Source: Nepenthes gracilis
Lineage: Eukaryota; Streptophyta; Magnoliopsida; Caryophyllales; Nepenthaceae
Length of the DNA stretch: 64,000 bases
Direction: 5' to 3'
Assembly (NCBI GenBank): GCA_033239525.1
Contig: BSYO01000008.1
Coordinates: 16,910,830 to 16,974,829 of the forward strand
Below are positions 38,238 to 49,558 of this stretch, piece by piece. Under the pieces are notes generated by a model that was given only the letters and a program-made list of their open reading frames with translations, ran no database searches and was not told the DNA's origin. A program made the position numbers and the translations under genes. Each line of letters starts with the position of its first letter. The first letter of the stretch is position 1.

Positions 38238-39725
38238 TGAGCAGGAATGTATGTCGAGGATGAATTTTAATAAAATGTGCGAAAATTGGTTGTGTGTGCA
38301 AGAACCGGTAATGTGACCGTGAATAAATATTTATGTTTGGACATCCGGTTTGTGTGAGAGTTAGTTGCTTTAATTTGGGTTGTCAGTAAGTGATAATTAT
38401 ATTGTTAGCCTTAATCGTAGGCATCGTTCTGGAATAAAAAGGAAAAATAGTGAAGTAGTTGAGTTGATCATATCTCGATCCATGTATTTCTTTTGTACGT
38501 CCTGAGAAACGTTTCTTTGTGTTAGATTTGATTTTGTGAGTACGGTTTGGTCAGCACCGAACGACGTTCCTATCATTGATGTTATAAAGCGTTCTTGCGT
38601 TATACTCGGTGTGAGTATGTGTATTTGTTGACTTCTTACGGTCAAGGTTGAGGAGAGTGTGTAAAAATATTAAAGTATCTGGTCGAATGGGAGGCTTTAG
38701 TACTTTAATGTTGTCTACGCTTATCCGATATTGATTTTCGTATCCTGGTGGGTTGAGGTATGTTGCCTAGTGTGGCAGGATGCTTATAACCATGTGACCA
38801 TCGTAGGAGATGATATCGGGGATATCATTTGGCGAGGGGTATCACGGGTGGTATCGGCATGCTACGGGTATAGCCTCTGGGAGGACTGTAGGGGCAGTTG
38901 GATACCATGGATAACATCATTGCACTTACTCAGTCCGTTGGGGCGTAAATACACGGCCTTTAGTTCACGGTGGCAGAATAAGGTCCAAGGAGATTCATTG
39001 TGATATTTTATTATTGTTGATACCTCATGAGTTTGGGATTCGGTGGAATCCAGAGTTATTTTTGGTAGAATCCATATGTCGGATTTTACGCTATCCGGAT
39101 TCGGTGGAATCCATGTTGTTATTGTTTGATATTCAGGTCGTTTATGTTGACATTCGGACCAGGGAATCCCCCTATTCGTGATATCGGATTTCAGGGGATT
39201 ACCGTTATTTATTGGCACTCTTATTGTCTTTGGATGTGCTGGTCTTGTGGGACCTATTTTGCCTAGAGTCGTATTTACGACGCGTTGTAATTTGCTCGGA
39301 TATAGTAGATGGTTAGAGTGATGTTGAGACTCTGTAGTTGGTATCCGAGATTGTTATTGTTGTATACCATTTTTGATTATTATCACTTGTTGGGTTTTGG
39401 CTCACCCTTGTGTTTTCTTAGCTCCAGATTGAGTTTATTGCATAGTGTGGACCATGGGATTTTACTTTGACTACAGAGACTCGAGATAGAAAAGATAGTA
39501 GAGATAGAAGCTCGTGAGATGAAGTTCTAGATCGAGATTTTATTTGAATATGTTATTTGNAGGCTGTATTCACAGGATGATAATATTATATACATTTCAT
39601 TATCTCGAAGAAAATTATTAAGAAAATTATAATTATGATGTTGAGTTTATTATGATGATTGTAATTTTGAGTTTTCTCGTGATTGAATTAAAATGGGTCA
39701 AATGACTCGGGTTCGGGTCGTTACG
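36525..39725 (+). mobile_element. Solo LTR (3.2 kb, Tekay/Del type) inserted in element B's RT
   Basis: It starts TGTAACATCCCGATAG and ends GGGTCGTTACG, imperfectly inverted termini (the canonical final CA appears as CG). It is flanked by the 5-bp duplication CATCC (36520-36524 and 39726-39730). Removing it and one CATCC restores the RT block FMDA|HSGYNQ. No internal domains occur, and a related sequence of the same length class forms C's 3' LTR (30329-30460 plus 43520-46531). Shared blocks include GATATCATTTGGC..GGGTATCACGG and GGAGGACTGTAGGGG. The CCG-rich part at 37190-37330 and the TG/TA microsatellites at 37750-38240 are LTR sequence; the ORFs there are not genes. Confidence 0.88.
37750..38240. 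repeat. TG-, CA- and TA-rich simple sequence within the solo LTR
   Basis: Long GTGTGTG-rich stretch, then (CA)9 at about 38202-38220 followed directly by (TA)n to 38237. It produces several spurious Cys/Thr/His-rich ORFs in both strands. Element C's 3' LTR has a matching TG/TA-rich part at 44800-45030. Confidence 0.75.
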
Positions 39726-39730
39726 CATCC

Positions 39731-40690
39731 ATGAAGCTCAAGAGCTCATGTCCGAATGTTGAGTCCACTAGCAGGTCGATTCTGGGTAAAGGAAAGCTGT
39801 CCTTTGGGCAAGCTTTGTTAACGTCGGTGAAATCGACGCACATTCTCCACTTCCTGTTGCTCTTCTTTACCAAGACGACGTTGGAGAGCCAATCAGGGTA
39901 TTAAACCTCCCTGATGAATCCAGCCTCCAACAATTTCTTTACTTCCTCCTGGATGGCGATTAGCTTTTTTATTGAGTGGTTTCTCCACTTCTGCCTGACA
40001 GGTTTTCGATCCGCATCGAGGCCCAACTTGTGGACTATTACCCGGTCTGGAATCTCAGGCATCTCAGCGGGAGTCCATGCAAAGATGTCAACATTCCGTC
40101 CTAGGAACGTGATCAGTTCTTCGCGTAGCGCGTCGGTGAGTGAGCCGTAGATTCGTACGTGCCTTTTTGGATTGTCCAGATTCAATGGGACTAGGTCGGT
40201 TGTCTCACCAGATTGTGCTTGCTGCAAGGATGCCTCGTCTCGATGGTCAAGTTTTTCCACTGTTTTAGTGCTGTCGTTAGGAGCGATTTGGGACATATAG
40301 CATGTCCGTCCAGTGACTTGGTCACCCAGTACTTCGCCCACACTATATGGTGTTGGAAATTTTATTTTAAGGTGTGGCGTTGAAGTGATGGCCCCGAACG
40401 CAGTTAGGCATGGCCGACCTAGTATTGCGTTGTACACAGTGGGCAAGTCGACTACTAAGTAGGTGAGTGTATGACTTGCCGTTCTTGGATACGTTCTTAG
40501 GGTGACTTCTAGTCTGATCATCCATTGAACGGGCACTGATTCGTTGTCGAGGCCATATAATGGGCATTCTGTAAATTTTAGTTGACTCTTTTTCAATCTA
40601 AGTTTAAAAAACGCATCAAGGTAAAGCAAATCACGTGAATTTTAATTATCAATAAATACACATTTCATCTGATAATCAACGCAACCGTTG
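39731..40690 (-). pseudogene. Element B protease C-terminal part and RT N-terminal part
   Basis: The ORF 40629-39901 contains LLYLDAFFKL...PTVYNAILGRPCL, the second half of the Tat protease. Just upstream the active-site D-T/S-G-S-S motif is replaced by DN-stop-NSRD, so the protease is dead. RT begins with VDIFAWTPAEMPEIP and HKLGLDADRKPVRQK, then after a stop (39901) YPDWLSNVVLVKK, WRMCVDFTDVNKACPKD and LLSFMDA, where the solo LTR is inserted. Confidence 0.85.
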
Positions 40691-41500
40691 GAAACAAGTA
40701 TTGATACAATGAGGGGTCTGCATGGGGGGAAACTACATATGCCAAGTCATTGTCACTAATGCTAATGACGTTGTTAGTGGTGCGCTGCTTCTTCCTCCTT
40801 GCATGGTGGTCCCTGTTGTCCGTCGGAGTCTTGATTGGCCGGGTGGTGATCATGTTGACCACTCCTACCGCGATCCAGTTTCGTGGTGGAGAGGTCCTTG
40901 ATCCTTCTCCACCTATGTTGCTAGAGCTTTGACCAAGGCCTTTGACGAACCTAGTGATGTGGCCCCTTCTGATTAGCTCCTCAATCTCCCTCTGGAGGGT
41001 CTTGCAGTCCTCTGTGGAGTGCTCGGAAGATCGATGAAAATCACAGTACTTGGCTGGATTTCCTCCCTCCGCCTTCTTAAGTGGTTTTTTTTTAAGTGGT
41101 TTTGGCCACTTAAGGAACTTCTCCCCGCGGATCTGCATGAGGACGTTTGAGCACGTATCAGTTAATGGTGTCAGGTTAATGGGTTTGTAATCCTTATGCT
41201 CTGGTGGCCCAGTCCTGTGGCACTTTTGGTGTGAGTAATTATCACCGTTGTGCTTTCTCTTTCCTTTAGATGGGAAAGAGCGAGGCTGTTCAGGTTGGTC
41301 AAGACGTTTCACCTTATTAGCCTCCTCTGCTGCTGCATAGGCCTTTGTGATAGCCTCCGCTTCCCAAAAGGTCTGTGGATTCTTATGCGCCTGATGCCTA
41401 ACGAATTCTCCATGCGCCAGTGCCGAAATGAAACTGCCTAGTTTTATTTCCTCCATAAGTCAAGGGATCCGCTTGTCTTCTGCCACAAAGCGATCTAGAA
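40665..41500 (-). pseudogene. Element B gag, C-terminal part
   Basis: It begins NPQRFLDRFVAEDKRIP, stop, LMEEIKLGSFISALAHGEF, the conserved end of the gag core. The lineage's cysteine/histidine block follows: KYCDFHRSSEHSTEDCKTL, then REIEELIRRGHITRFVK. Gag coats the RNA and assembles the particle. Confidence 0.8.
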
Positions 41501-41962
41501 ACCTCTGTGGGTTTTCTTCTTACTTCTGCTTGATATGCGACAGATGCCATGGCTGTTTTTCCTCCATGCGATTGGAGGCATACTGAGATAAAAAAGATCC
41601 ACAAGCTCCTGAAAGCTTCTGATCGAGTCTGGGGGGAGATGATGAAACCAGATACGTGCGTCCCCTTTTAAAGTGAGGGGGAAGCAGCGACACATGGCTG
41701 CGTCGTCCAACCCTTGAAGACCCAGATGTATGCGAAAGTGGGCGAGATGGTCGACAGGATTCGCACTCCCGTCATAAGAGTCAAGGGCTGGCATCTTGAA
41801 CTTCGCAGGCATAGGATGGTTCAAGATCTCCATCGTGAAGGGAGATCTGTCGATGTTGGCGGTGCGTTCGTCGTCTTTGAAGACGCGGTTCCATATCTTC
41901 TTCAATCTTGGATCTGCTAGAACGGCGTTAGCAAATCTTTTGGAGTTGAGATATACTCTCAA
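41495..41962 (-). pseudogene. Element B gag core domain
   Basis: Typical Ty3/gypsy gag core: FKMPALDSYDGSANPVDHLAHF, then CRCFPLTLKGDARIWFHHL and SFQELVDLFYLSM. A frameshift near 41560 separates it from the C-terminal part. Confidence 0.85.
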
Positions 41963-42046
41963 CTCCGTTCTTTTTCGGGCTTGTCCAACAATAGGACGAC
42001 TGCTGCCTTTGGCTGATCTCGCGGCTCGGGAGGCTCCCTCCTGAGC

Positions 42047-42542
42047 CTAGGGCCTAGACTCCACTCGGGAGTATCTAGGTTTCTTTCTTTCCGGACATTC
42101 ATCCGGAGTTGCGCTGGTTTCTCGCTCTTCACACCTTAAACGGCTTTGGGGGTGTGAGGATACTGGCGCCGGAGCGCTTGTTAGTTTTCGGTCCGTCGGG
42201 TCGAAACTTTCTTTCTTTGGCCACCACATCTGGATGCCGGTGCTGAGGCCACCGCTGGTGCAGCCCCAAATGTGCTTGCTCTTGGCGGGCGTAGAGTATC
42301 TAAAGCATTCTGTCTGTATTGTGCATGTTCTCCGCTAGGTTTTGGAAAAATGATGCCGGAATTCCACCGGCTACCCCGTTGACCATGGCTCCAATGGCGT
42401 GGTCCTGGTTTGGTGAGATTACGTCTCGGGATGGCTCGCTTGCTTGCGTCCTTGTGTTCACTATTTTGTTCAGGAATGTTGATTGGAGAGAATTCCTGGG
42501 AAATGCAATTGACTTTTTGTAAGCGTTTTCACGTATGGCCAT
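42047..42542 (-). pseudogene. Element B gag N-terminal region
   Basis: An ORF starting at the very edge of the 5' LTR (MAIRENAYKK, 42542) runs to 42300. Further pieces follow to 42047 in other frames (SGASILTPP, PSREISQ). No standard primer-binding site is visible between the LTR end (...GACGCATCA) and TGGCCATACG, so the leader may have been deleted, or TGGCCATACG is a decayed site. Confidence 0.45.
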
Positions 42543-43519
42543 GATGCGTCCTTGGATCTGACTTGAACAGTTTTGGATTTGGGTGGTTGACTTGATCCGG
42601 CTCTGTTCGTTGAATCTGAATCTTGCACACCACTACAGAAAACGAGAAGTCAGGTGCCAGCGGGAGGTTGTTTCACCGACAACACTCCGATGCTCAAATC
42701 AGTAATAAGCCTTCAAATTTTGGAAGGGGAACTTGTAAGTAAAAGAGAGAGAGAGAGAATTAGTTTGTCGGGAGTGTTGGCCTGAAGAAGCAAAGACATT
42801 CCCGTGGCTCGCTGAGAGTATGAATTCTAACTCGCTGTTCACGGAGAACGAGTGGACGCTGTGTCGCGAAAGGTGAATGCTAGAGAGAGAGAGTTTGCTC
42901 AAGCATTATTTGCGTTTGTGGTTCAAATTGTATCAGAAAGCGTTTGTTATCTTAGAGAGCGTGTGTTCTTCTAAAAGCGTGTCCGTTTCATAGTAGAGAC
43001 TTTGGGCTTATATAGACGGTGGGGAGAACCACCTTCCTTGGCTAGGGTGGCGTGATCATTGGCTTGGCGCTGGGCGGCCTTCTCTGAGTTGGCGGGCGTG
43101 ACTGACGTGATTTGATGGATTGTTTTCCTTCTTAGCAGTGTAACAGATCTCCAGATTATCTACTTTCCTTTCATATTTTTGCAACTGTTAGACTCGATTG
43201 TTGGCGCTGAATCCATTGCTGCTCTTTTAGGTGAAATTGGTTTTAAGGAAAGCGTGTAATCATGGAAAGGATTGTTACTTTTCGTGTACGAGATTTCCTA
43301 CCAAACTGGGCCTGGTCTGTATTAGGTTTAACGTCTTTCGCGGCCTGCTGTTACAGTACTTTCGGTCAACAAAAACGTTGACCGCCTTGAAAGAGTGCTT
43401 TTGGACGTTTGTTTGTACGTCGGGCGGTCAATCTGGCGCGTTGACGCCCCAATCTGCGTTGAACTTCGAATTTTTTTGAACTTTCTTATGGGTTTTGTCG
43501 GTTATAGAACTACCCATCA
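42542..43519 (-). repeat. Element B 5' LTR (978 bp)
   Basis: It pairs with the 3' LTR at 30461-31504. On the minus strand it starts TGATGGGTAGTTC and ends GACGCATCA. TATA box TATATAAG at 43015-43008. It carries the CTGA.TTGAGC.TCGGAGTGTT motif (42705-42681) also seen in A and D. Confidence 0.9.
43008..43015 (-). promoter_or_regulatory. TATA box in element B 5' LTR
   Basis: TATATAAG on the minus strand within ACCGTCTATATAAGCCC. Conserved in position with the other LTR of the element; likely the element's promoter. Confidence 0.6.
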
Positions 43520-46500
43520 AGAGTTAAATAGAAAATTTAGTTAATTTTTTAACAAAATTAATTAATTAAATATTTATCTGATAAATTTTAATTTATAAGT
43601 ATTTATTGACTAAAAATGTAATTAATTTATAAAACATTAAAATATTTAAAATTTAGATTAAAATATTATTATAGAAGTAGTTAGATAACTAATTTAAATA
43701 ATATTTTAATGAGTAATAAATTAATATATAAATATATGTATTAAAATATATTTATAATAATATATATAATATAATAATAAAGCAAATAATAATTATAATA
43801 TATATATATAATATAATATAATAATAATATGAATATAAGAAGAAGAAGAATGAGAGAGAGAGAGAGACGAACGAAAAAGAATGAGAGAAAAGAGGGGGAA
43901 AACTGCCGGCTGACTTATACTCTGCGGTAGCATCCTCTTCTTCAGCCAAATAGTTGGGAAAAGCTAAATTTATAAACCGATTTCCATCTTCCTCTCGGTG
44001 GTCAACCTCATTTTTGCTCTTTACATGAAAGTTGATCCCTTGGAGTAGCAAAGAAGGAACGGAAGGCCAGGCCAATGTTATTATTGTTGTCACTGTCAAT
44101 TAATCAATACTGGAAAAAGTAGCTGTGACTGTTCGAAGTTGCTTCCGCTGCCGCAAAACCCTAACTGTGCCACCGTTATAGGAAAGTTGATTTGAGTTCT
44201 TGACAATAATCGGTGACCTTTCTTTCCTATCATCGTCGATTTTCTAATTGTGTATTAGGATTATGTATGAATTTGTGGTATATGGGTGATTGCAGTGAAA
44301 CTGTTTTAGAAGGTGAAGAATTCTTGGAAAAATAGAGCAGCAGCTCAACATAGTGAAAGATCCCAAATTTTGAGGGATTTACGTTAAATTGGGTGACTAA
44401 ACTTTGTAGGTTAACTCATTAAAATCATTGCTTGTCAAATTGAAAATACAAAAATTTAGTTTGTTTTGAAATTGGTGGAAAAATGTCAAGGAGACGAAGA
44501 ATAGAGCATTGTGCTCTGTTTGAGGCTTTAATTCGGTTACGGTAGGGTTGCATGGCTACTCATTGATTTGGTTTACATTATAGTATCCAATGTTGGAGTA
44601 TAAATATAGAATTTTGGAAATTATCTTCTATTGCTTCGGATTTCTTGAGGAAGAGCATCGGTTGATTAAATTGCTCAGATACTTGGTACGAAATTTGAAA
44701 ATGGAAGTGAACAATGTGGTGTGCTGTGTACGATGAAGTGCCGCATAGTGTTTGATACGGTGTGGGAATGTGTATAGCATATGTGGGCGTATAAAGTATA
44801 TGTGTGTGCATACCCATATGTTTTTGGTATTTCAGTGGGTGTGTGTGTGTAAGTACGCTGTGCATGGTGGGTGTGAGCTGTGGTGTGTGTGTATATATAT
44901 GAGTGAGTTGTGGTGTGTATGTATATATATGAATATGCTGTGGTGTGGGTGCATGTATATATGAATATATATATATATATATATATTGTGTGTTTTGGAT
45001 GCAAGTGATATGATATATATATATATATACTTAATATTTTAGGGGATTATTATGGAATTAGTTGGGATAGTTAAATAAGATAAAATTGTAGGTTAGTTTG
45101 ATAACGATAAAATTAAGAATATTTTATGGCCTTAGAGATAATTTTGAGGCCCCAAATTAGTTAGAAAGAATTTAAGAAAATATTAAAGCATTCGATCGAA
45201 TATTTAAAATATTCTTGGTACTGTTATTTTCCTTCCGATAATGGCATTATTTGCGTTTTCTTTGAATTGTGTGTGTATAATCTTTATCAGTATCGAATAA
45301 TAATTCTTTTATTGAAATTGTAAAGCCTTCTTTGTGTCATACTTGATTGCGTGAGTAGTTGAATTATTGACTTCATACGGTTAAGGCTAAAGAGAGCGTA
45401 TGAAAACACTAGATATCTAGTCGAATGGGAGGTTACGACACCTTAACGTGGTTTATACTTATCCGATACTAATTTCCGTATCATTGTGATAATAAGGTAT
45501 ACTGTTTATTGTGGAGGAATATTTACAGTCATGTGACTATCGTAGAAGATGATATTAGGGATATCATTTGGCAATGGGTATCACGGATGGTATCGACATG
45601 TTACGGGTACAGCCTCTCGGAGGACTGTAGGGGTAGTGGGATGCCATGAATGACCGCGTTACACTTACCCGGCCGTTAGGGATGTAAAAATGCGGCCTTC
45701 GGTTCACGGTGACAGAATAAGGTCTAGGGAGATTCATTATGACAGTCGTTATTATTCGTACCTCATGAGTTTGGGATTCGGTTGAATCCACGTGTTATAT
45801 TTGAAAGAATCCATGGGTCAGATTTTACTATATTCGAATTCGGTAGAATCCATATTGTTACTTTGCATACGAATTTTAGGTCGTTCACGCTGATATTCGG
45901 ATCAGGATATCCCTGTTATTTCTTATGAGATCGGATTCTAAGGGATCTTATCTCTTAATGGTAAAGTGCTATGATCTTTGTTACATCGATATTTGGAGTG
46001 ACCTGCCTTTCTTATGTCTTTGAATTATAAATACAATGAAATATATTTTCTTGGATATATTAACCTGTTGGATATTATATTGTTATTCATAATTCTTGTT
46101 ATACCTTGTATATATTGTATATCTGTGACCGTTATTGTCATTTCCTGTTTGTTTTAGATTCGTATCACTTGTTGGGTATTTGGTTCACTCTTATTATTCT
46201 TCTTTCTTCTAAAGTAGTAGGTTAGACGGGGATGACTCTAGAGTTAAACAAAGAGTTGTGGCGAGATAGATTGAGGCCCAACTGGAGATAGTATTGAAAT
46301 AATACTTTAGAGATATATTTTGACATTTTACTTTATTTTGTTTGAATTATTTTTGAAACTATGTATTTTTTTTTGGATTTATTTCAATATGAGAATGTTT
46401 AGATTATTATGATTGTATTTTATTAATTGTGGATGCACATATATATATATATATATTAGGGTGAGAATTTGGATTTATCTTATATAATCAGGTTTGGATA

Positions 46501-46531
46501 TTAGTTATGGAATTAGGTTAGGGATGTCACA
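43520..46531 (+). mobile_element. Element C 3' LTR, distal 3.0 kb
   Basis: Continuation of the LTR begun at 30329 after the element B insertion. It ends GGGATGTCACA at 46531, the inverse of the family start TGTAACATCCC. Total LTR length is about 3.14 kb against 3.20 kb for the solo LTR at 36525, with shared blocks but marked divergence. It contains TG/TA microsatellites (44800-45030, 46440-46458) and no coding domain. Element A sequence resumes at 46532. Confidence 0.82.
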
Positions 46532-46614
46532 AACTCCGTCATAGAGTCCTTCGACTCAACAATCTCTCCGGCGACTGGTTCCTTCGGCACAATGTGTGGC
46601 TCCAAAATCGCCTC

Positions 46615-47713
46615 CTATAGCTCAGTTTGCAGCTCCATAACAGGCCGCTCAACAAGCGGCTCCGGTGAGTTGTTTGGTGGCTTTGATTGGCTCAATAGCT
46701 CAATCGGTGGCTCAGCAGATAGCTCCCGCGGCTCACTAGCTAGCTCTCGTGGCTCACCAGCTAGCTCCCACATCTCAGCTGACAGCTCGAAAGCTGGCTC
46801 CTTTGGCTCATGTTGCGGCTCCGACACCTGCTCCACCGACGTAGGTTGCACCAAAACAACGGTGCTACTTGCCCCGATGGGCAATATGCCATCGTACTCC
46901 TCTAGAGCTAGCTCAACTTCGACTCCTGAGCGGCCACCACTCCTGCAAGGCGCCAATCTGCCACGTAATCTAGCCTAGAGGAGGATGAAGAAAGCTCCAC
47001 CGTTACTGCCCTCTTTTGTTTTGGACTGGCAGGAGCAGGGTTAGCAGAAGGTGCATCGGTGTCACCAACGATCATAGCTCCGGCCTTCTTTTTCCTTTGA
47101 TTGCCCGCCGGTTGCGGACTCTAGAACTTCTGGACTGGAGAGGGAGGTCCCCAACGTTCTCTCTTGGCCTCCACTCGAGAAATCAAATGGTCTCTCCTAA
47201 ACTCGTCAAGATTTTCCCTCACAAGCTCCAACAACTTTACCATTGCGGCGATCTTCACCTTCTTCGGTGTCCTGGTGAAGGCTTCGGAACCGTGTCCCAA
47301 TCCTGAGACAAGGGCCTAGTTCATCGGAAGGTCTCTAGGGGACAAAGAAATCCAGTCCCACTCTGTGTAAAGCAAAACATCACCCTAACGACATCTACTG
47401 TCAACATACGAGAGTGATGGCGCAGGAAAATGCATAAAGAGCAGAGGTATCATACGGCATTCGTATGGAGCCATGTGACAGGCACTTGAAGGGAAGTGAG
47501 GATGTCAAGCAGTTTATGAGGAATTAGGAGGCGAAGCCCACTCATCAGATGAGCCTTGTATACCGCAATGTCACCCTCAGGAGGAAAACAAGCCCTATCC
47601 AACTCACCGGGTATCATCGGAACGATCTGTTGTGGAATGTTAAACTTCATATATAACTGTCTAAACTCACCAGGTGTGAGCACAGAAGCAATGTCTATAA
47701 TAGAAGGGGCCAT
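46615..47713 (-). pseudogene. Element A extra ORF, antisense to the element, Transposase_28-like start
   Basis: On the minus strand it begins MAPSIIDIASVLTPGEFRQL. The block CFPPEGDIAVYKAHLMSGLR and then LTSLQVPVTWLHTNAV resembles the start of the plant family annotated as 'putative gypsy type transposon' (Transposase_28). After stops the middle contains ENLDEFRRDHLISRVEAK..RWGPPSPVQK (about 47235-47130), homologous to element B's ORF at 31815-31910. The last part (46956-46615) is Glu/Pro-rich with repeated SEPRELA-like units. The C-terminal coiled coil seen in B is absent, lost at or before the junction with C. Confidence 0.7.
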
Positions 47714-47719
47714 GGGAAT

Positions 47720-48043
47720 GAAACCGAGAAGGAAAACGGTACAACACTTAAAATTTTTTAGGAAGGAAAGTCGAAGAAAAGCGTGGGAAGTATGAAAAGT
47801 AATGGACGAGCAATTTAAATTAGTGTGAAAACCGAAGAAGGTGAACTATCTCGTAAACAGGAGCCCATCATTGCTGACACGTGTTGTTTTCTGAACTGGT
47901 GCAGTCGAAATAAATCCTTTGGCGCATTAATTATCGGGATCGAAATTCACTGCTTACTGACACTTGGCCAACTTTTGGACTGACAGTCCGACGGCATGAT
48001 GGCACATCGTTTCAACTCCCACAGTTCTCCGCATTTTGATCTA
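47720..48043. other. Element A sequence between antisense ORF and array
   Basis: Non-coding by inspection. It contains the presumed upstream region of the antisense ORF and the first degenerate edge of the tandem array. Confidence 0.4.
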
Positions 48044-48450
48044 GACGGTCATCGAATCCGGTCAATGCTTCCTTCAACCAATTCTCCGGATTTCGGCCTA
48101 AACGGTCAACGAATCCAATCAACGCCTCCTTCAGCCAATTCTTTGAATTTTGGTTTAGACGGTCAACGAACCCGGTTAACACCTCATTCCGCAAGTTTTT
48201 CGGATTTTGGCCTAAATGATCAACGAATCCGATTAATACTTCCTTCAACTGATTCTCCGAATTTTGACCTATACGGTCAACAAATCTAGTCTATGCTTCT
48301 TTCAGTCAATTCTTCAGATTTTGACCTAGACAATCAACAAATCCGGTCATAGCCTCTTTTAGCTAATTCTCCGAATTTTGGCCTAGACGGTCAACAACTC
48401 TGATCAACAAAGTTCTAGGCCAGTTCTCCAGATCTTGACTTTACAGTCAG
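48044..48450. repeat. Element A tandem array, about 7 x 57 bp
   Basis: The unit starts ACGGTCAACGAATCC and continues through TTCAGCCAATTCTCCG to GATTTTGGCCTAG. Because 57 is divisible by three, the plus frame reads a 19-residue repeat (DGQRIRS.PPSANS.NFGL) over about 90 codons; this is probably incidental. It lies just before the polypurine tract. Confidence 0.85.
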
Positions 48451-48570
48451 TGACTACATGCGACACGATCAACGGACTAAGAATTTTTGCCAGTTTCCTC
48501 ACCAGGCAGGTAATCCAGCAACTCACTTCCATCTTGAACATGTTACAGGCCAGAGTCCCAGTCCTCTAAC

Positions 48571-48582
48571 ATGGGGGGCTAG
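48571..48582 (+). other. Element A polypurine tract
   Basis: ATGGGGGGCTAG immediately before the LTR start TGATGGGTAC. Shared with B and D. Confidence 0.85.
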
Positions 48583-49553
48583 TGATGGGTACGCCAGTAG
48601 AGGGTTGACCTAAGAAGAAGAAACGGCCCAGATCTGTAATGGCCTATTAGAGTATGAAAGGTCAATACTTTCCGTTAATCGGCCGAAAGGCCAATGAGCT
48701 AGGAGAAGCCCAAGAACATGACGGCCCGTTTCGATTCAACACGGTCAACGCTTCTGTTGACCAGAATCACGCAAGACAGTCAACGTTTCCATTGACCGGA
48801 AGCATGACCAGTTTGCCGTTTGCAGACCAGGCCTTAAGTGGGTCAAGTCTATTTTGGTCCACACGACTGTTTTCAACTAGTAATGGTCTTCTCCCCTAAT
48901 TTAGCGCCCTTCATAGAAGGCAATTTCAATGGTAACGGTCATCAGCAGAGTCAACGCGCATCCCTAAAGTAAAGCGTTGGAATCCTTTCCATATCTGTTG
49001 AAAATTCTAACGGTTATAAACGCAAAAAGAATGTAATCAATCAGCGGCCGTTACTAACATAAAAGCTTCACGTCGGAAAAGACAGCAATCTTAACAAAAT
49101 GCGGGAATCAAACCCTTCAACATAAGGAAGGCAGCCCAAAGTAACGTCTATAAAGGTTATAGAGTTCTTACTCCAGGACACGCCTTTATTCGCCCACAAT
49201 AAGCTCACACACTTCAGACTGCAAACGTCATCTCTCTCTCTACCATTATGTTCCCAAAGAACACAGTGCTTAGAGCCAATATTCATCACAAGCCAACAAA
49301 ACCTCTCAATGAGAGCGCTTCCTCATTTCAAACATTATCTGTATTTCATTGCGTTATTTACTTTCACCTTCTTAATTCGAAGGCTATTTACTGACTTGAG
49401 CGTCGGAGTGTTTACGATGGGATAACATTTTGCCGTTACCTGACCTCTCATCTGTAATTGTGGTGTGCAGCATTCAAACTCAGTGGATGGAGCCAAACTC
49501 AAACAACTAACGTTACCCAAACCTATTCGAAATTTGAATCCAAAACGTATCAA
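48583..49553 (+). repeat. Element A 3' LTR (971 bp, complete)
   Basis: TGATGGGTACGCC...AACGTATCA, followed by target duplication ATATT. TATA-like TATAAAG at 49149-49155. U5-side motif CTGACTTGAGCGTCGGAGTG at 49391-49410. Its first part matches 27927-28300. Confidence 0.88.
49149..49155 (+). promoter_or_regulatory. TATA box in element A 3' LTR
   Basis: TATAAAG within ACGTCTATAAAGG, about 400 bp before the LTR end and at a position comparable with the TATA boxes of B and D relative to the U5 motif. Inferred. Confidence 0.45.
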
Positions 49554-49558
49554 TATTA

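Larger units (their letters stand above)
30461..43519 (-). mobile_element. Element B: Ty3/gypsy Tat-type LTR retrotransposon with gag-pol and an antisense extra ORF
   Basis: Ends are TG...CA on both sides (30461 TGCTGCGTCC; 43519 end of ACCCATCA) with the 5-bp duplication AGAGT. Order on the minus strand: 5' LTR 43519-42542, gag 42542-40665, protease and RT start 40690-39731, [solo LTR insertion 39725-36525], RT/RNase H 36524-35401, second RNase H 35482-34940, integrase 34900-33784, tandem array, extra ORF on the opposite strand, polypurine tract, 3' LTR 31504-30461. The two RNase H domains and the extra ORF place it in the Tat lineage. Many stops and frameshifts; not autonomous now. Confidence 0.92.
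27927..49553 (+). mobile_element. Element A: Ty3/gypsy Tat-type LTR retrotransposon, outer shell of the nest
   Basis: The 5' edge TGATGGGTACGTCAG and the complete 3' LTR edge ...AACGTATCA are flanked by the 5-bp target duplication ATATT (27922-27926 and 49554-49558). Its own parts are a truncated 5' LTR (27927-28300), a pol tail (28301-28503), the antisense extra ORF (47713 down to about 46615), a 57-bp tandem array, a polypurine tract and the 3' LTR (48583-49553). The first LTR part runs directly into the end of pol, so the leader, gag and most of pol were deleted. Everything from somewhere after 28504 to 46531 came in by later insertions. Confidence 0.85.

Noticed and set aside
43520..46531. 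C's 3' LTR as an independent solo LTR with its own TSD
   Set aside because: Its left edge continues at 30329-30460 across element B (AGAGT at both junctions), so it is the second half of a split LTR.
47996..48289. 97-codon ORF with 19-residue repeats as a secreted or structural repeat protein
   Set aside because: The 57-bp tandem array gives it by chance, there is no start context or signal peptide, and it sits in the non-coding 3' region of element A.
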